A stretch of 64,000 nucleotides of DNA from Endozoicomonas sp. G2_2 (GTDB lineage Bacteria; Pseudomonadota; Gammaproteobacteria; Nevskiales; Salinisphaeraceae). Position 1 is the first letter of the stretch; the number at the start of each line of letters is the position of its first letter. The translations under genes and the position numbers were made by a program. The notes under the pieces are model-generated. The model saw nothing but the letters and a program-made list of their open reading frames with translations, ran no database searches and was not told the origin of the DNA. The DNA lies in the NCBI RefSeq assembly GCF_017744135.1, contig NZ_JAGHQU010000002.1:1-64000 (forward strand), written 5' to 3'. Positions 8,137-21,802 of this stretch are shown here, piece after piece.

Positions 8137-9502
8137 CGCCGGACCGGCGGCTGGCCGACCGCTGGCCGATCGCATGCGCCCTGCGCGTCTGGCGGATTAC
8201 GTCGGGCAGACTCATATTCTGGGGCCGGACAAGCCTCTGGCGCGCGCGCTGGCGGCCGGGCGTATTCATTCCATGATCCTCTGGGGGCCGCCGGGCACCG
8301 GCAAGACCACGTTGGCCCGGTTGCTCGCGGCGGCCGTCGACATCCGATTCGTGCAGATCTCGGCGGTGATGGCGGGCGTGAAAGACATTCGCGCAGCCGT
8401 TGCCGACGCCCGCGAAGCACGCGAGGTCCACGGGCAGGGCACCCTGCTGTTCGTGGATGAAGTCCATCGATTCAACAAAGCGCAGCAGGACGGTCTGTTG
8501 CCTTATGTCGAGGACGGCACGCTGGTGTTGGTCGGGGCGACGACGGAAAATCCGTCTTTCGAGGTCAATAACGCGCTGCTCTCGCGCACGCGAACCTACG
8601 TACTGCGCGCGCTCGATCAGGACGCGATCCGCGAGTTGATCGACCGCGCGCTCGCCGACGAGCACGACGGCCTCGGCGCCCAGGCGCTGTCGATGTCGGA
8701 CACGCTGCGCGATCAGCTTGCCGCCCGGGCGGACGGCGACGCACGCCGGGCCCTGAACCTGCTCGAGCTGGCCGCCGATATCGCGGCCGGCCGGGAGAGC
8801 GGCGAGGCACGCATCACCCAGGCCGATCTCGACGAAGTGCTGCGCGAGGGCCTGCGGCGTTTCGACAAGGGCGGCGATTACTTCTACGACCAGATGTCGG
8901 CGTTGCACAAGAGCGTGCGCGGCACCGACCCGGACGCCACTCTTTACTGGCTGTCTCGCATGCTCGAAGCCGGTTGCGACCCGCGCTATGTCGCCCGCCG
9001 TATTACCCGGATGGCCAGCGAGGATATCGGTAACGCCGATCCACGCGCGCTTCGCCTGGCTCTCGATGCGTGGGATACCTACGAGCGTCTCGGCACGCCG
9101 GAGGGGGAACTGGCCATTGCACAGGCTGCGGTTTACATGGCCTGCGCGCCCAAATCCAACGCGGTCTACTCGGCGTTCAATGCGGCCTGGCGTGATGCCC
9201 GCGAGCGGGGCACGCTCGAAGTGCCCATGCATATCCGGAATGCGCCGACCGCGCTGATGAAGGATCTCGGCTACGCCGAGGGCTATCGCTACGCGCACAA
9301 CGAGGCCGATGGCTATGCCGCCGGCGACAGCTATCTACCGGAAGAACTGGTGGGTACGCGCTACTACACGCCGGTGTCGCGTGGCCTGGAAATCAAGATC
9401 GGCGAAAAGCTTGCGCGGCTTCGCGAGCGTGACGCCGCAGCCGCGGCCGAGCGGCGGGTGACGCGCAGTCACCCCGACGCCGGAACCACCGACACGGGGT
9501 AG
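8105..9502 (+). CDS. rarA: Replication-associated recombination protein A (AAA ATPase)
   Basis: About 465 residues of RarA/MgsA, a clamp-loader-like AAA+ ATPase that acts at stalled replication forks with SSB and RecQ. The start is uncertain. I chose the GTG at 8105, because the conserved PLADRMRPARLADYVGQ then begins about as far in as in E. coli, although it overlaps the VanZ-like gene by 32 bases; ATG 8006 would overlap far more. Walker A GPPGTGKT is at about 60-67 and Walker B FVDEVHRF near 117-124. The sensor block is IGATTENPSFE-like (VGATTENPSFEVNNALLSR), and the C-terminal tetramerisation region contains MASEDIGNADPRAL. It converges on the HAD gene with only six bases between. Confidence 0.94.
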   Translation: MSQQQEIALSNAGPAAGRPLADRMRPARLADYVGQTHILGPDKPLARALAAGRIHSMILWGPPGTGKTTLARLLAAAVDIRFVQISAVMAGVKDIRAAVADAREAREVHGQGTLLFVDEVHRFNKAQQDGLLPYVEDGTLVLVGATTENPSFEVNNALLSRTRTYVLRALDQDAIRELIDRALADEHDGLGAQALSMSDTLRDQLAARADGDARRALNLLELAADIAAGRESGEARITQADLDEVLREGLRRFDKGGDYFYDQMSALHKSVRGTDPDATLYWLSRMLEAGCDPRYVARRITRMASEDIGNADPRALRLALDAWDTYERLGTPEGELAIAQAAVYMACAPKSNAVYSAFNAAWRDARERGTLEVPMHIRNAPTALMKDLGYAEGYRYAHNEADGYAAGDSYLPEELVGTRYYTPVSRGLEIKIGEKLARLRERDAAAAAERRVTRSHPDAGTTDTG

Positions 9503-9508
9503 GCGCGC

Positions 9509-10195
9509 TCAGTCGTGCGCCGCGGCGATCAGCTGCTCGGCCACGTCGGCCACGTCGGCCACGTCCGGGCCGATGACGTCCGGCGTTTCCCCTGCGCTGT
9601 TGAGCACGGCGCCGTCGCGCGCGACGAACGCGCCCTGGCAGCCGGCGCGCATCGCGCCCGTCACGTCCCAGTCGTGGGCGGCAATCAGGCGAAAGGCCGC
9701 GGGTTCGCAATCCAGCGCGTTCGCGGCGACGGCATAGGCCGCCGGATGAGGTTTGTAGCACTGGGCCTGGTCGACCGAGAGCACGTGCGTGAACAGCGAT
9801 GTAAGTCCGGCGTGGCGGAACTGCGCGTCGACCGTCTCCTGTGCCGAGTTGGTCAGCGCGACAAGCGTGAAACCGGCGGCCTTCAGCCGCTCCAGTGCAT
9901 CCGGCACATCGTCGTGAGGCGGCAGCGTGGCGATCGTGTCGAATATGCGCTGGCGATCCGCGGTCTCGAGTGAAATGCCGTCCTGGCGCGCCAGGGTGTC
10001 CAGACAATGCCCGGCTAGCGTGCCGAAATCGCGAAACTCGCCGGTCAGCGTGGTGACCGTCGACCAGTGCAGCAGGCTCGCGAACCAGCGTTTGCGGGCG
10101 GTCGCGTCGCCGAACGCGGCATCGAAACAACCGTCCAGGGGCGCGAGATCGAGCAGGGTTTCGTTGACGTCGAATACCAGCAGCGGTGTATGCAT
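9509..10195 (-). CDS. Haloacid dehalogenase-like hydrolase, type II (2-haloacid dehalogenase family)
   Basis: A 228-residue HAD-superfamily enzyme of the L-2-haloacid dehalogenase subgroup. Motif I is FDVNETLLD with nucleophile Asp9, motif II is LVALTNSAQ, motif III lysine is in CYKPHPAAY, and motif IV is IAAHDWDVTGAMRAG. The FDVNETL and AHDWDV sequences are typical of this subgroup, which hydrolyses short-chain 2-haloacids or, in many members, other small phosphorylated or halogenated compounds; the true substrate is unknown. There is no signal peptide. The gene stands alone, converging with rarA and divergent from the regulator at 10473. Confidence 0.88.
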   Translation of the reverse strand: MHTPLLVFDVNETLLDLAPLDGCFDAAFGDATARKRWFASLLHWSTVTTLTGEFRDFGTLAGHCLDTLARQDGISLETADRQRIFDTIATLPPHDDVPDALERLKAAGFTLVALTNSAQETVDAQFRHAGLTSLFTHVLSVDQAQCYKPHPAAYAVAANALDCEPAAFRLIAAHDWDVTGAMRAGCQGAFVARDGAVLNSAGETPDVIGPDVADVADVAEQLIAAAHD

Positions 10196-10472
10196 GATCG
10201 CGTTCGTGTCGGATGTGTAAGCCCGTCAGGCTAAGCCCCTGACGCAACGAATACGAGCGCGCGGCCGCCATTGCCGGCTCGTGCGCCCGCGCGACAATTC
10301 ACAGCGCCGCACTGCGGCGCATTCGATGGGCGCTCGGCCTCGCTTGCCGGCGGCCGCACCATGCGGTGGATGGCTAAGCCATAGGTATTAGTACGGTATG
10401 TCGTTTATGATTGCGGGTATCGATAGGCCCGAGGACACCGAGGCCATGCCCGCAGATCACGTTGAGGCGACG
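10196..10472. other. Divergent intergenic region upstream of the CrbR-like gene
   Basis: About 277 bases separate the HAD gene and the response regulator. The region holds a perfect hairpin GCGCCGC-ACT-GCGGCGC at 10304-10320 and a weaker one GTCAGG...CCTGAC near 10224-10242, and is otherwise GC-rich. It presumably contains promoters for both genes, but I could not identify convincing -35/-10 boxes. An in-frame ATG at 10398 would lengthen the regulator by 25 residues, without family support. Confidence 0.4.
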
Positions 10473-11138
10473 ATGAAGGTCGTAATTGCAGATGACCATC
10501 CCCTGTTTCGGTCGGCGCTGAGCCAGGCCGTCAATCAGTGTCTGGATTCACCGGAACTGCTGACCGTCGGCTCCTTCGACGAACTCAGCGATATCCTCAA
10601 GAGCGAAGCCGCGGCGGACCTGCTGCTGCTCGATCTCAACATGCCGGGCGCCCGCGGTTACTCCGCGCTCGTGCATGCACGTAGCGTGGCTCCGGCCCTG
10701 CCGGTGATCGTGGTGTCGGCCTACGAGGATGCGAGCGTCGCCCGGGCCGCTCTGGATCACGGGGCGTCCGGCTTCATTCCCAAGTCGTCCTCGCCGGAAA
10801 CCATGGCCGAGGCCATCGACACCGTCCTCGCCGGCGATCGCTGGGCACCGGAAGCGGTGGATCAGGTCGAAAACAGCGATAGTGCGTTTACCGACAAGCT
10901 GGCGCTGCTCACGCCGCAGCAGCAGCGCGTGCTGGTGATGCTGACCGACGGTCTGCTCAACAAGCAGATCGCGATCGACCTGGATATTTCCGAAGCCACG
11001 GTCAAGGCGCATATCACCGCGATCCTGCGCAAGCTAGGCGTGCATACCCGCACCCAGGCAGTGATCGCCGCGCGCAGTCTTGAAATCGACTGGGCCAGCT
11101 ACGGCCGTAGCGCGCCCGGCGCGCCCGAAAACGGCTAG
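10473..11138 (+). CDS. LuxR-type response regulator, CrbR/ErdR (AgmR)-like
   Basis: A 221-residue NarL/LuxR-type two-component regulator. The start MKVVIADDHPLFRSAL is preceded by TGAGG at good spacing. The receiver domain spans about 1-120, with acidic pocket Asp7/Asp8, phospho-acceptor Asp54 (LLLLDLNMPG), switch residues in VIVVSA, and Lys104. The GerE/LuxR HTH spans about 145-202 (LTPQQQRVLVMLTDGLLNKQIA, in which the DNA-reading helix follows at EATVKAH). The N-terminal ADDHPLFR and LDLNMPG pattern resembles the CrbR/ErdR/AgmR group, which activates acetyl-CoA synthetase and acetate or ethanol use in Vibrio and Pseudomonas. Its end faces, tail to tail, a hybrid kinase of the matching CrbS/MxtR type, so the two are very likely partners. 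Confidence 0.85.
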   Translation: MKVVIADDHPLFRSALSQAVNQCLDSPELLTVGSFDELSDILKSEAAADLLLLDLNMPGARGYSALVHARSVAPALPVIVVSAYEDASVARAALDHGASGFIPKSSSPETMAEAIDTVLAGDRWAPEAVDQVENSDSAFTDKLALLTPQQQRVLVMLTDGLLNKQIAIDLDISEATVKAHITAILRKLGVHTRTQAVIAARSLEIDWASYGRSAPGAPENG

Positions 11139-11148
11139 CAGCCTTCGA

Positions 11149-16117
<4,969 letters not shown>

Positions 16118-16149
16118 ATCGACCTCTATAGCCCGCGCCACGCGCACCG

Positions 16150-16209
16150 CTCGCGGCGCCGCGAGGCACAGCCGGCTGATCACGCGGCGTGTCGGCGCGA
16201 ACGCCGTGT
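16150..16209 (+). terminator. Palindrome and terminator after serS
   Basis: A perfect 16-bp palindrome CTCGCGGCGCCGCGAG lies at 16150-16165. A second hairpin follows at 16182-16209 (ACGCGGCGT with ACGCCGTGT, one G-U pair, 10-base loop) and runs directly into TTTTG. The second has intrinsic-terminator form for serS. It lies between the convergent serS and cysB genes. Confidence 0.6.
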
Positions 16210-16255
16210 TTTGTGGGTGTAGCGCGGCGGCGCGCCTATATGAACCTACCGGCGT

Positions 16256-17248
<993 letters not shown>

Positions 17249-17259
17249 CTAAGAACGGT

Positions 17260-17312
17260 CCGATATGCCGGAATCTTATTAAACTATAAATATATATTTC
17301 TATCGGATTTTA
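17260..17312. promoter_or_regulatory. AT-rich divergent control region, cysB / tauE-like
   Basis: This is a strikingly AT-rich block in otherwise GC-rich DNA, containing the perfect palindrome AAATATATATTT (17288-17299) inside the longer near-palindrome TATAAATATATATTTCTA. CysB operators are AT-rich and weakly conserved, so this is the natural place for CysB binding and for the promoters of both divergent genes. The assignment is inferred from position and composition. Confidence 0.5.
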
Positions 17313-17362
17313 AGACCCGCTGCTAGCCTGCGCTCTTTCTCGCGCAAGGAGTCGCTCAGGCG

Positions 17363-18175
17363 ATGTTAGCGTTCAGCGTTGCCGGTCTCGTGGTCGGTGT
17401 AGCGGTGGGTGTCACCGGCGTCGGCGGTGGGTCGTTGATGACGCCGCTGCTGATTCTCATCTTCGGATTCGCACCGTCGGCGGCGGTGGGGACCGACCTG
17501 CTGTATGCCGCCGGGACCAAGGGCTTCGGCACCTGGCTGCATGGCCGTCAGCAGACCGTGGACTGGCGTGTCGTCGGGCTCATGGCAGCCGGCAGCCTGC
17601 CGGCTGCGATCATCACCATCATCTGGTTGCATTACGTCGGACTGAACCCCTGGGTCGAGACGTTGATGACCATCACGCTGTGCGTGGCGATCATCGCCAC
17701 CGCCGTGCTTACCCTCGTACGCAAGCAGATCATGGCCCGCATGGACGTGACCGACGCCGAGGCGTCGGGTCTGCCGCCGGGGCTGCTGAAGCTGCGCGAG
17801 CCGATCACGGTCTTCGGCGGCGTCGTGCTCGGTATTCTGGTGACGCTGTCGTCCGTCGGTGCGGGCGTGCTGGGTACCACGATGCTGCTGCTGCTGTACC
17901 CGCGCCGCGCGGCCATTCGTATCGTGGGCACCGACATCGCCCATGCGGTGCCGCTCACGCTTGTCGCCGGCATCGGGCATCTGAGCCTCGGGACCACGGA
18001 TCTGCCGGTCCTCGGCTTTCTGTTGCTGGGGTCGCTGCCGGGCATCTATATCGGTACACGGCTGGGTTCGCGTTTGCCTGACGGGCTGTTGCGGCCGATC
18101 ATATCGGTGCTGTTACTCGTGATCGGCGCGAGCATGCTGTTCGACAGCGTGACGTCGCTGATGCACGCCGTCTAG
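17363..18175 (+). CDS. TauE/SafE family sulfite/organosulfur exporter
   Basis: A 270-residue inner-membrane protein of the TauE/SafE (DUF81) family with about eight helices in two repeated halves. The first half carries the family loop GVTGVGGGSLMTPLLI (about 19-34) and AAVGTDLLYAAGTK. The second has LSSVGAGVLGTTMLLLLYP and VGTDIAHAVPLTLVAG. Members export sulfite, sulfoacetate or related anions. Here the gene is divergent from cysB and 25 bases upstream of cysG, whose product makes sirohaem for sulfite reductase. A role in sulfite or sulfate balance under CysB control is therefore likely, though transport direction and substrate are inferred. Confidence 0.88.
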   Translation: MLAFSVAGLVVGVAVGVTGVGGGSLMTPLLILIFGFAPSAAVGTDLLYAAGTKGFGTWLHGRQQTVDWRVVGLMAAGSLPAAIITIIWLHYVGLNPWVETLMTITLCVAIIATAVLTLVRKQIMARMDVTDAEASGLPPGLLKLREPITVFGGVVLGILVTLSSVGAGVLGTTMLLLLYPRRAAIRIVGTDIAHAVPLTLVAGIGHLSLGTTDLPVLGFLLLGSLPGIYIGTRLGSRLPDGLLRPIISVLLLVIGASMLFDSVTSLMHAV

Positions 18176-18200
18176 CGCTTCCAAGCCCCAACGAGCGATC

Positions 18201-19619
18201 TTGTCGAATACCGTACCCAGCCTTCCTGTATTCCTGCGTCTTCTAGACCGCCCGGTTTTGGTTGCCGGCGCAGGGCATGTCGCAAGCCGGCGTGTCGACC
18301 GACTTCTGGCGGCCGGTGCGCGCGTTACCGTGGTCGCTCCGACGGCACAGGCGCGTATTCGTGAATGGGCCGATGCGGGCCGCCTGACCTGGCATGCCCG
18401 CGCGGCGGTCGCGGCGGATGTCGACGGGCAGCTGCTGGTGTTCGCGATCACCGACGATGGCGATACGAACGCGATGCTGGCCAAGGCTGCCGCCGCGCGA
18501 AACGTGCTGGTCCAGCGCGCGGACGACGCCGCCGGTTCGGATTTTCTCGTTCCGGCAGTGGTCCAGCGCGATGCGCTGCAGATCGCCATATCGAGCGACG
18601 GTCACGCGCCGACGCTGGCGCGCATCTTGCGCACCCGTCTCGATGCCTGGATACCGCGGGCCTACGGCGACCTGGCCCGGCTTGCCGGCGAATTTCGTGA
18701 CCGCGTCAAGACCCGTCTGCCGCGTCAGGCGAGGGCGCGCTTCTGGCTGCGCGTGCTCGACGGACCGATCGCCGAAAAGGTTTTTTCCGGCCGCATGACC
18801 GAGGCACGCGCCGATCTGGACGATGCGCTGAGTCATCCCGAAGCGGCCCTGCCCACGCGCGGCGAGGTCTATCTCGTCGGCGGCGGACCGGGCGATCCGG
18901 ATCTGCTCACCTCACGGGCCTTGCGGTTGATGCAACGCGCGGATGTCGTGCTCCACGACAGCCTGATCGCGCCCGCTATTCTCGAGATGGCCAATCCCGA
19001 CGCCGAGCGAATCCACGTCGGCAAGCGCGCGGCTCGTCATACGCTGCCGCAGGAGGATATCAACGCCCTGATGGTGCGCCTGGCCGGGGAGGGAAAGCGC
19101 GTGCTTCGTCTCAAGGGCGGTGACCCCTTCGTCTTCGGTCGCGGCGGTGAAGAAATCGCCCAGCTTGCGGAAGCGGGCATCGCGTTTCAGGTCGTGCCCG
19201 GCATTACCGCCGCGAGCGGTTGCGCCGCTTACGCCGGCATACCGCTCACCCATCGCGACTATGCGCAGTCGGTAACGTTCGTGACTGGCCATCTTAAGGC
19301 GGGCGAGCTCGAACTGCCCTGGGGGCAGTTGGCGCAGCGCGGCCAGACGGTCGTTTTCTTCATGGCAGTCAAGAGCCTGCCCATCATCTGCGAGAAGTTA
19401 CGCGCGCACGGGCTCGCAGCAGACTGGCCGGCGGCTCTGGTCATTGAAGGCACGACTGTACGCCAGCGTCTGATTGTGGGCTCGCTCACCGACCTGCCGG
19501 CACGGGTGGCGAGCGAGGTCGTCCAGGGGCCGGCGCTATTGATCGTGGGCGAGGTGGTGCGCCTTAACGAGACGCTGGGGTGGTTCCGCCCGGACTCGAA
19601 TACGGATACCCAGGCATAA
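18201..19619 (+). CDS. cysG: Siroheme synthase (trifunctional)
   Basis: A 472-residue CysG that converts uroporphyrinogen III to sirohaem, the cofactor of sulfite and nitrite reductases. The N-terminal dehydrogenase/ferrochelatase half (about 1-210) has an NAD-binding VAGAGHVASRRVDRLLAAGA and the ISSDGHAPTLARILR segment around the regulatory serine of the family. The C-terminal methyltransferase half has VYLVGGGPGDPDLLT, RLKGGDPFVFGRGGEE and PGITAASGCAAYAGIPLTHR. The frame begins at a TTG (18201) preceded by GAGCGATC; no better start lies nearby, so the TTG start is probable. It is likely cotranscribed with the upstream exporter and ends in a strong terminator. Confidence 0.95.
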   Translation: MSNTVPSLPVFLRLLDRPVLVAGAGHVASRRVDRLLAAGARVTVVAPTAQARIREWADAGRLTWHARAAVAADVDGQLLVFAITDDGDTNAMLAKAAAARNVLVQRADDAAGSDFLVPAVVQRDALQIAISSDGHAPTLARILRTRLDAWIPRAYGDLARLAGEFRDRVKTRLPRQARARFWLRVLDGPIAEKVFSGRMTEARADLDDALSHPEAALPTRGEVYLVGGGPGDPDLLTSRALRLMQRADVVLHDSLIAPAILEMANPDAERIHVGKRAARHTLPQEDINALMVRLAGEGKRVLRLKGGDPFVFGRGGEEIAQLAEAGIAFQVVPGITAASGCAAYAGIPLTHRDYAQSVTFVTGHLKAGELELPWGQLAQRGQTVVFFMAVKSLPIICEKLRAHGLAADWPAALVIEGTTVRQRLIVGSLTDLPARVASEVVQGPALLIVGEVVRLNETLGWFRPDSNTDTQA

Positions 19620-19654
19620 AAAAACCCGGCGCCGCATGGCGGGGCCGGGTTTGT
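19618..19654. terminator. Bidirectional terminator between cysG and the BI-1 gene
   Basis: AAACCCGGC pairs with GCCGGGTTT around an inner GCC-GCAT-GGC hairpin. A run of seven A residues precedes it, giving U7 for leftward transcripts, and TTT follows for rightward ones. It sits directly at the cysG stop and 29 bases past the stop of the leftward gene at 19683, so it serves both convergent genes. Confidence 0.85.
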
Positions 19655-19682
19655 CGCCGCGTTCAGGCGGCTTGGCAGTCGC

Positions 19683-20354
19683 TTACTCTTCGCCCATGAA
19701 CACGCCGAGCAGCTGCAGCAGGCTCAGGAAGAGGTTGTAGATGGTCACGAACAGGGTCACGGTCGCCGTGATGTAGTTCGTTTCGCCGCCGTGCACGATC
19801 TCGCCGGTCTGATAGACGATCAGTCCCGACATCAGCAGCACGAACAAGGCCGAGACGGCCATCGACAGCGCCGGGATCGAGAAGATCACCGCGACGATGC
19901 TCATCACGAAAGCGACCAGAATGCCCATGAACAGCATCCCGGCCCACTGGTTGAAGCGCTTGCCGGAGGCCAGCGCGTAGGCCGACATGCCCATGAAGAT
20001 CGTGCCGGTGCCGCCGAGCGCGAGCATGACGATCTCGCCGCCGTTCGAGAAGGCGTTGAGGTACATGTTCAGGATCGGGCCGATGGTGTAGCCCATGAAG
20101 CCGGTCAGCGCGAACACGCTGACGAGACCCATCGCGCTGTTTTTGGTCTTCTCGACCGCGAAGAGCAGGCCGAAGTAGCCCACCAGCGTGATGATCAGAC
20201 CCGGGTGCGGCGCGTTGAGCGCCATGGCGGTGCCGGCCACGGCTGCCGAGAACAGCAGCGTGAGCGACAGCAACATATAGGTGTTGCGCAGCACACTGTT
20301 GGTAGCCAGCGCGGTCTGCGCGCGGGAAGATTGGACGGTACGTTCCGCGTTCAT
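19683..20354 (-). CDS. Bax inhibitor-1/YccA family membrane protein
   Basis: A 223-residue inner-membrane protein with seven predicted helices, of the BI-1/TMBIM family (YccA/YbhL-like). The start MNAERTVQSSRAQTAL is preceded by GAGAG; a longer frame to 20537 lacks family support. Characteristic sequence includes LRNTYMLLSLTLLFSAAVAG, then GLVSVFALTGFMGYTIGPIL, and IVYQTGEIVHGGETNYI. E. coli YccA restrains FtsH proteolysis of membrane proteins, and other relatives act as pH-gated calcium leaks; which applies here is unknown. It is monocistronic, ending in the shared terminator beside cysG. Confidence 0.92.
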   Translation of the reverse strand: MNAERTVQSSRAQTALATNSVLRNTYMLLSLTLLFSAAVAGTAMALNAPHPGLIITLVGYFGLLFAVEKTKNSAMGLVSVFALTGFMGYTIGPILNMYLNAFSNGGEIVMLALGGTGTIFMGMSAYALASGKRFNQWAGMLFMGILVAFVMSIVAVIFSIPALSMAVSALFVLLMSGLIVYQTGEIVHGGETNYITATVTLFVTIYNLFLSLLQLLGVFMGEE

Positions 20355-20463
20355 TGATGCTCTCGGATTAATGACTGAGTTGAGGCTAGCACGGTTTGTC
20401 GGTGATGAAATCTTTGCTTGAACAATGCAGATAATCCGCGTGTTCAACGCGATTGTACGGTTA

Positions 20464-21327
20464 ATGCAAAGACCGTTCCGCGGGACGCGAGTTCCCACCG
20501 CGCTCTTGCTTTTAATGGGGGCGACGAGCGCCTGCACAACACCGGCTCAGGCACCGGAAATGGCATGGCCTACCGCTATCGGACCCCCGACAAGTACACA
20601 CCGGGATATACGCCATCTGGTTAATAACGGTTTCGTTGTCGGCTACGATCGCGACCGCGATGAAGCGGCGTGGGTCGCCTATCGGGCGCAGCCCGTCGCC
20701 GCATATCGCGCCATGCCCAGGCCGCCGTTTACTGCCGACCCGCGTCTGGCCGCGCGAAAGCCGTCGCCGCATTATGCCGGCCGCGATTACGATCGCGGCC
20801 ATCTGGCACCGAACTATCTGATCAGCCAGCTTTATGGGCGACAGGCACAGCGCCAGAGCTTCTACTACAGCAACGTCGCGCCGCAGCGGCCGCGCCTGAA
20901 TCAGCTCGTCTGGCAGCGTCTCGAGGAGATTGAGGCCGATGCGTTGGCCGCAAGGGCCGGCGCGCTTTGGGTCGTCCTGGGCCCGATTCCGGACACCGAT
21001 CCCTCGGCGCCACCCCAGGCTTTCTTTCGTCTCTGGATTGCACGTACGCCTTCGAACGACTGGGCATTGCTCGCCGTGCGCGTACCGCAATCGGTGCGCG
21101 GGGACGAGCGGCTCAGCGATTTCATCGTGTCCATCGACCGGATCGAGCAGGAGACGGGGCTGGACTTTCTCAGCGGGCTGAGTGCCGCGCGCCAGCGAGC
21201 GCTCGAATCGCGAGCTGCGCCGGCCACGACGCTCGACTTCGATGCGCACGCCTGCGAACCGGCGCGCTACGGGCGCCGCTGGCAGGGGCGCGATGGCATC
21301 GAACTGCGCTATGACCGCTGCGACTAG
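20464..21327 (+). CDS. Exported DNA/RNA non-specific endonuclease (NucA/NUC1 family)
   Basis: A beta-beta-alpha-metal (His-Me finger) nuclease of about 287 residues. The signature YDRGHLAPN contains the DRGH catalytic histidine, followed by YYSNVAPQ and the helix with the metal-binding asparagine ([11 protein letters not shown]). A hydrophobic export segment ends [13 protein letters not shown], resembling a lipobox with Cys as first mature residue. The protein would then be a lipoprotein; a plain periplasmic form is the alternative. The frame also allows a start at 20425, but ATG 20464 gives a normal short basic n-region ([11 protein letters not shown]). Relatives degrade extracellular or periplasmic nucleic acid. 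Its stop overlaps the convergent xseB stop by four bases. Confidence 0.85.
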   Translation: MQRPFRGTRVPTALLLLMGATSACTTPAQAPEMAWPTAIGPPTSTHRDIRHLVNNGFVVGYDRDRDEAAWVAYRAQPVAAYRAMPRPPFTADPRLAARKPSPHYAGRDYDRGHLAPNYLISQLYGRQAQRQSFYYSNVAPQRPRLNQLVWQRLEEIEADALAARAGALWVVLGPIPDTDPSAPPQAFFRLWIARTPSNDWALLAVRVPQSVRGDERLSDFIVSIDRIEQETGLDFLSGLSAARQRALESRAAPATTLDFDAHACEPARYGRRWQGRDGIELRYDRCD

Positions 21328-21608
21328 GCGTCTGGTGTCGGCTCGCTCGGCGTGTCGAATGCGACCGGCTCGGCGTCTTCACCGTCGCCGAGCAGCTGGT
21401 CGACGCGCAGTTCCGCATGCTTGAGTGTCTGCTGACACTGGCGCGCGAGGGTAACGCCGCGTTCGAACTTGGCGAGCGCCTGTTCGAGCGAGACATCGCC
21501 GGTTTCCAGCGCCTCGACCAGGGCCTCGAGTTCGGAGACCGACTCCTCGAATTCGGCCAGACGGGGCTTGGCCTCGGTTTCGGCCGGCGCGTCGGATTTG
21601 CGGGGCAT
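21324..21608 (-). CDS. xseB: Exodeoxyribonuclease VII small subunit
   Basis: A 94-residue, mostly helical XseB, with core [47 protein letters not shown], which fits the family as a whole. XseB binds the XseA catalytic subunit to form exonuclease VII, a single-strand DNase acting from both ends in mismatch repair and damage tolerance. The start [10 protein letters not shown] is chosen over a longer frame to 21728. xseA is not in the window, and the ispA/dxs genes that often follow xseB are absent. The acidic C-terminal tail ([18 protein letters not shown]) is longer than in E. coli. Confidence 0.92.
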   Translation of the reverse strand: MPRKSDAPAETEAKPRLAEFEESVSELEALVEALETGDVSLEQALAKFERGVTLARQCQQTLKHAELRVDQLLGDGEDAEPVAFDTPSEPTPDA

Positions 21609-21802
21609 GCGCGTTGCTCGTGCTGATGAATGGCGGGGCCAGCCAGTGTAGCGACGTCGACACCCGGCGTCAGCGCCCGTCCATACTCTATTGCCAGCGG
21701 GGACGGCGTAGCTTAACGTGCCGCGCAACCGCCGGCAGGCATTCGCGCGGTGGCTTCTAGCGCCGCCGTGGATCGATCAACCTTTCCAGAAGACGAGGGC
21801 TC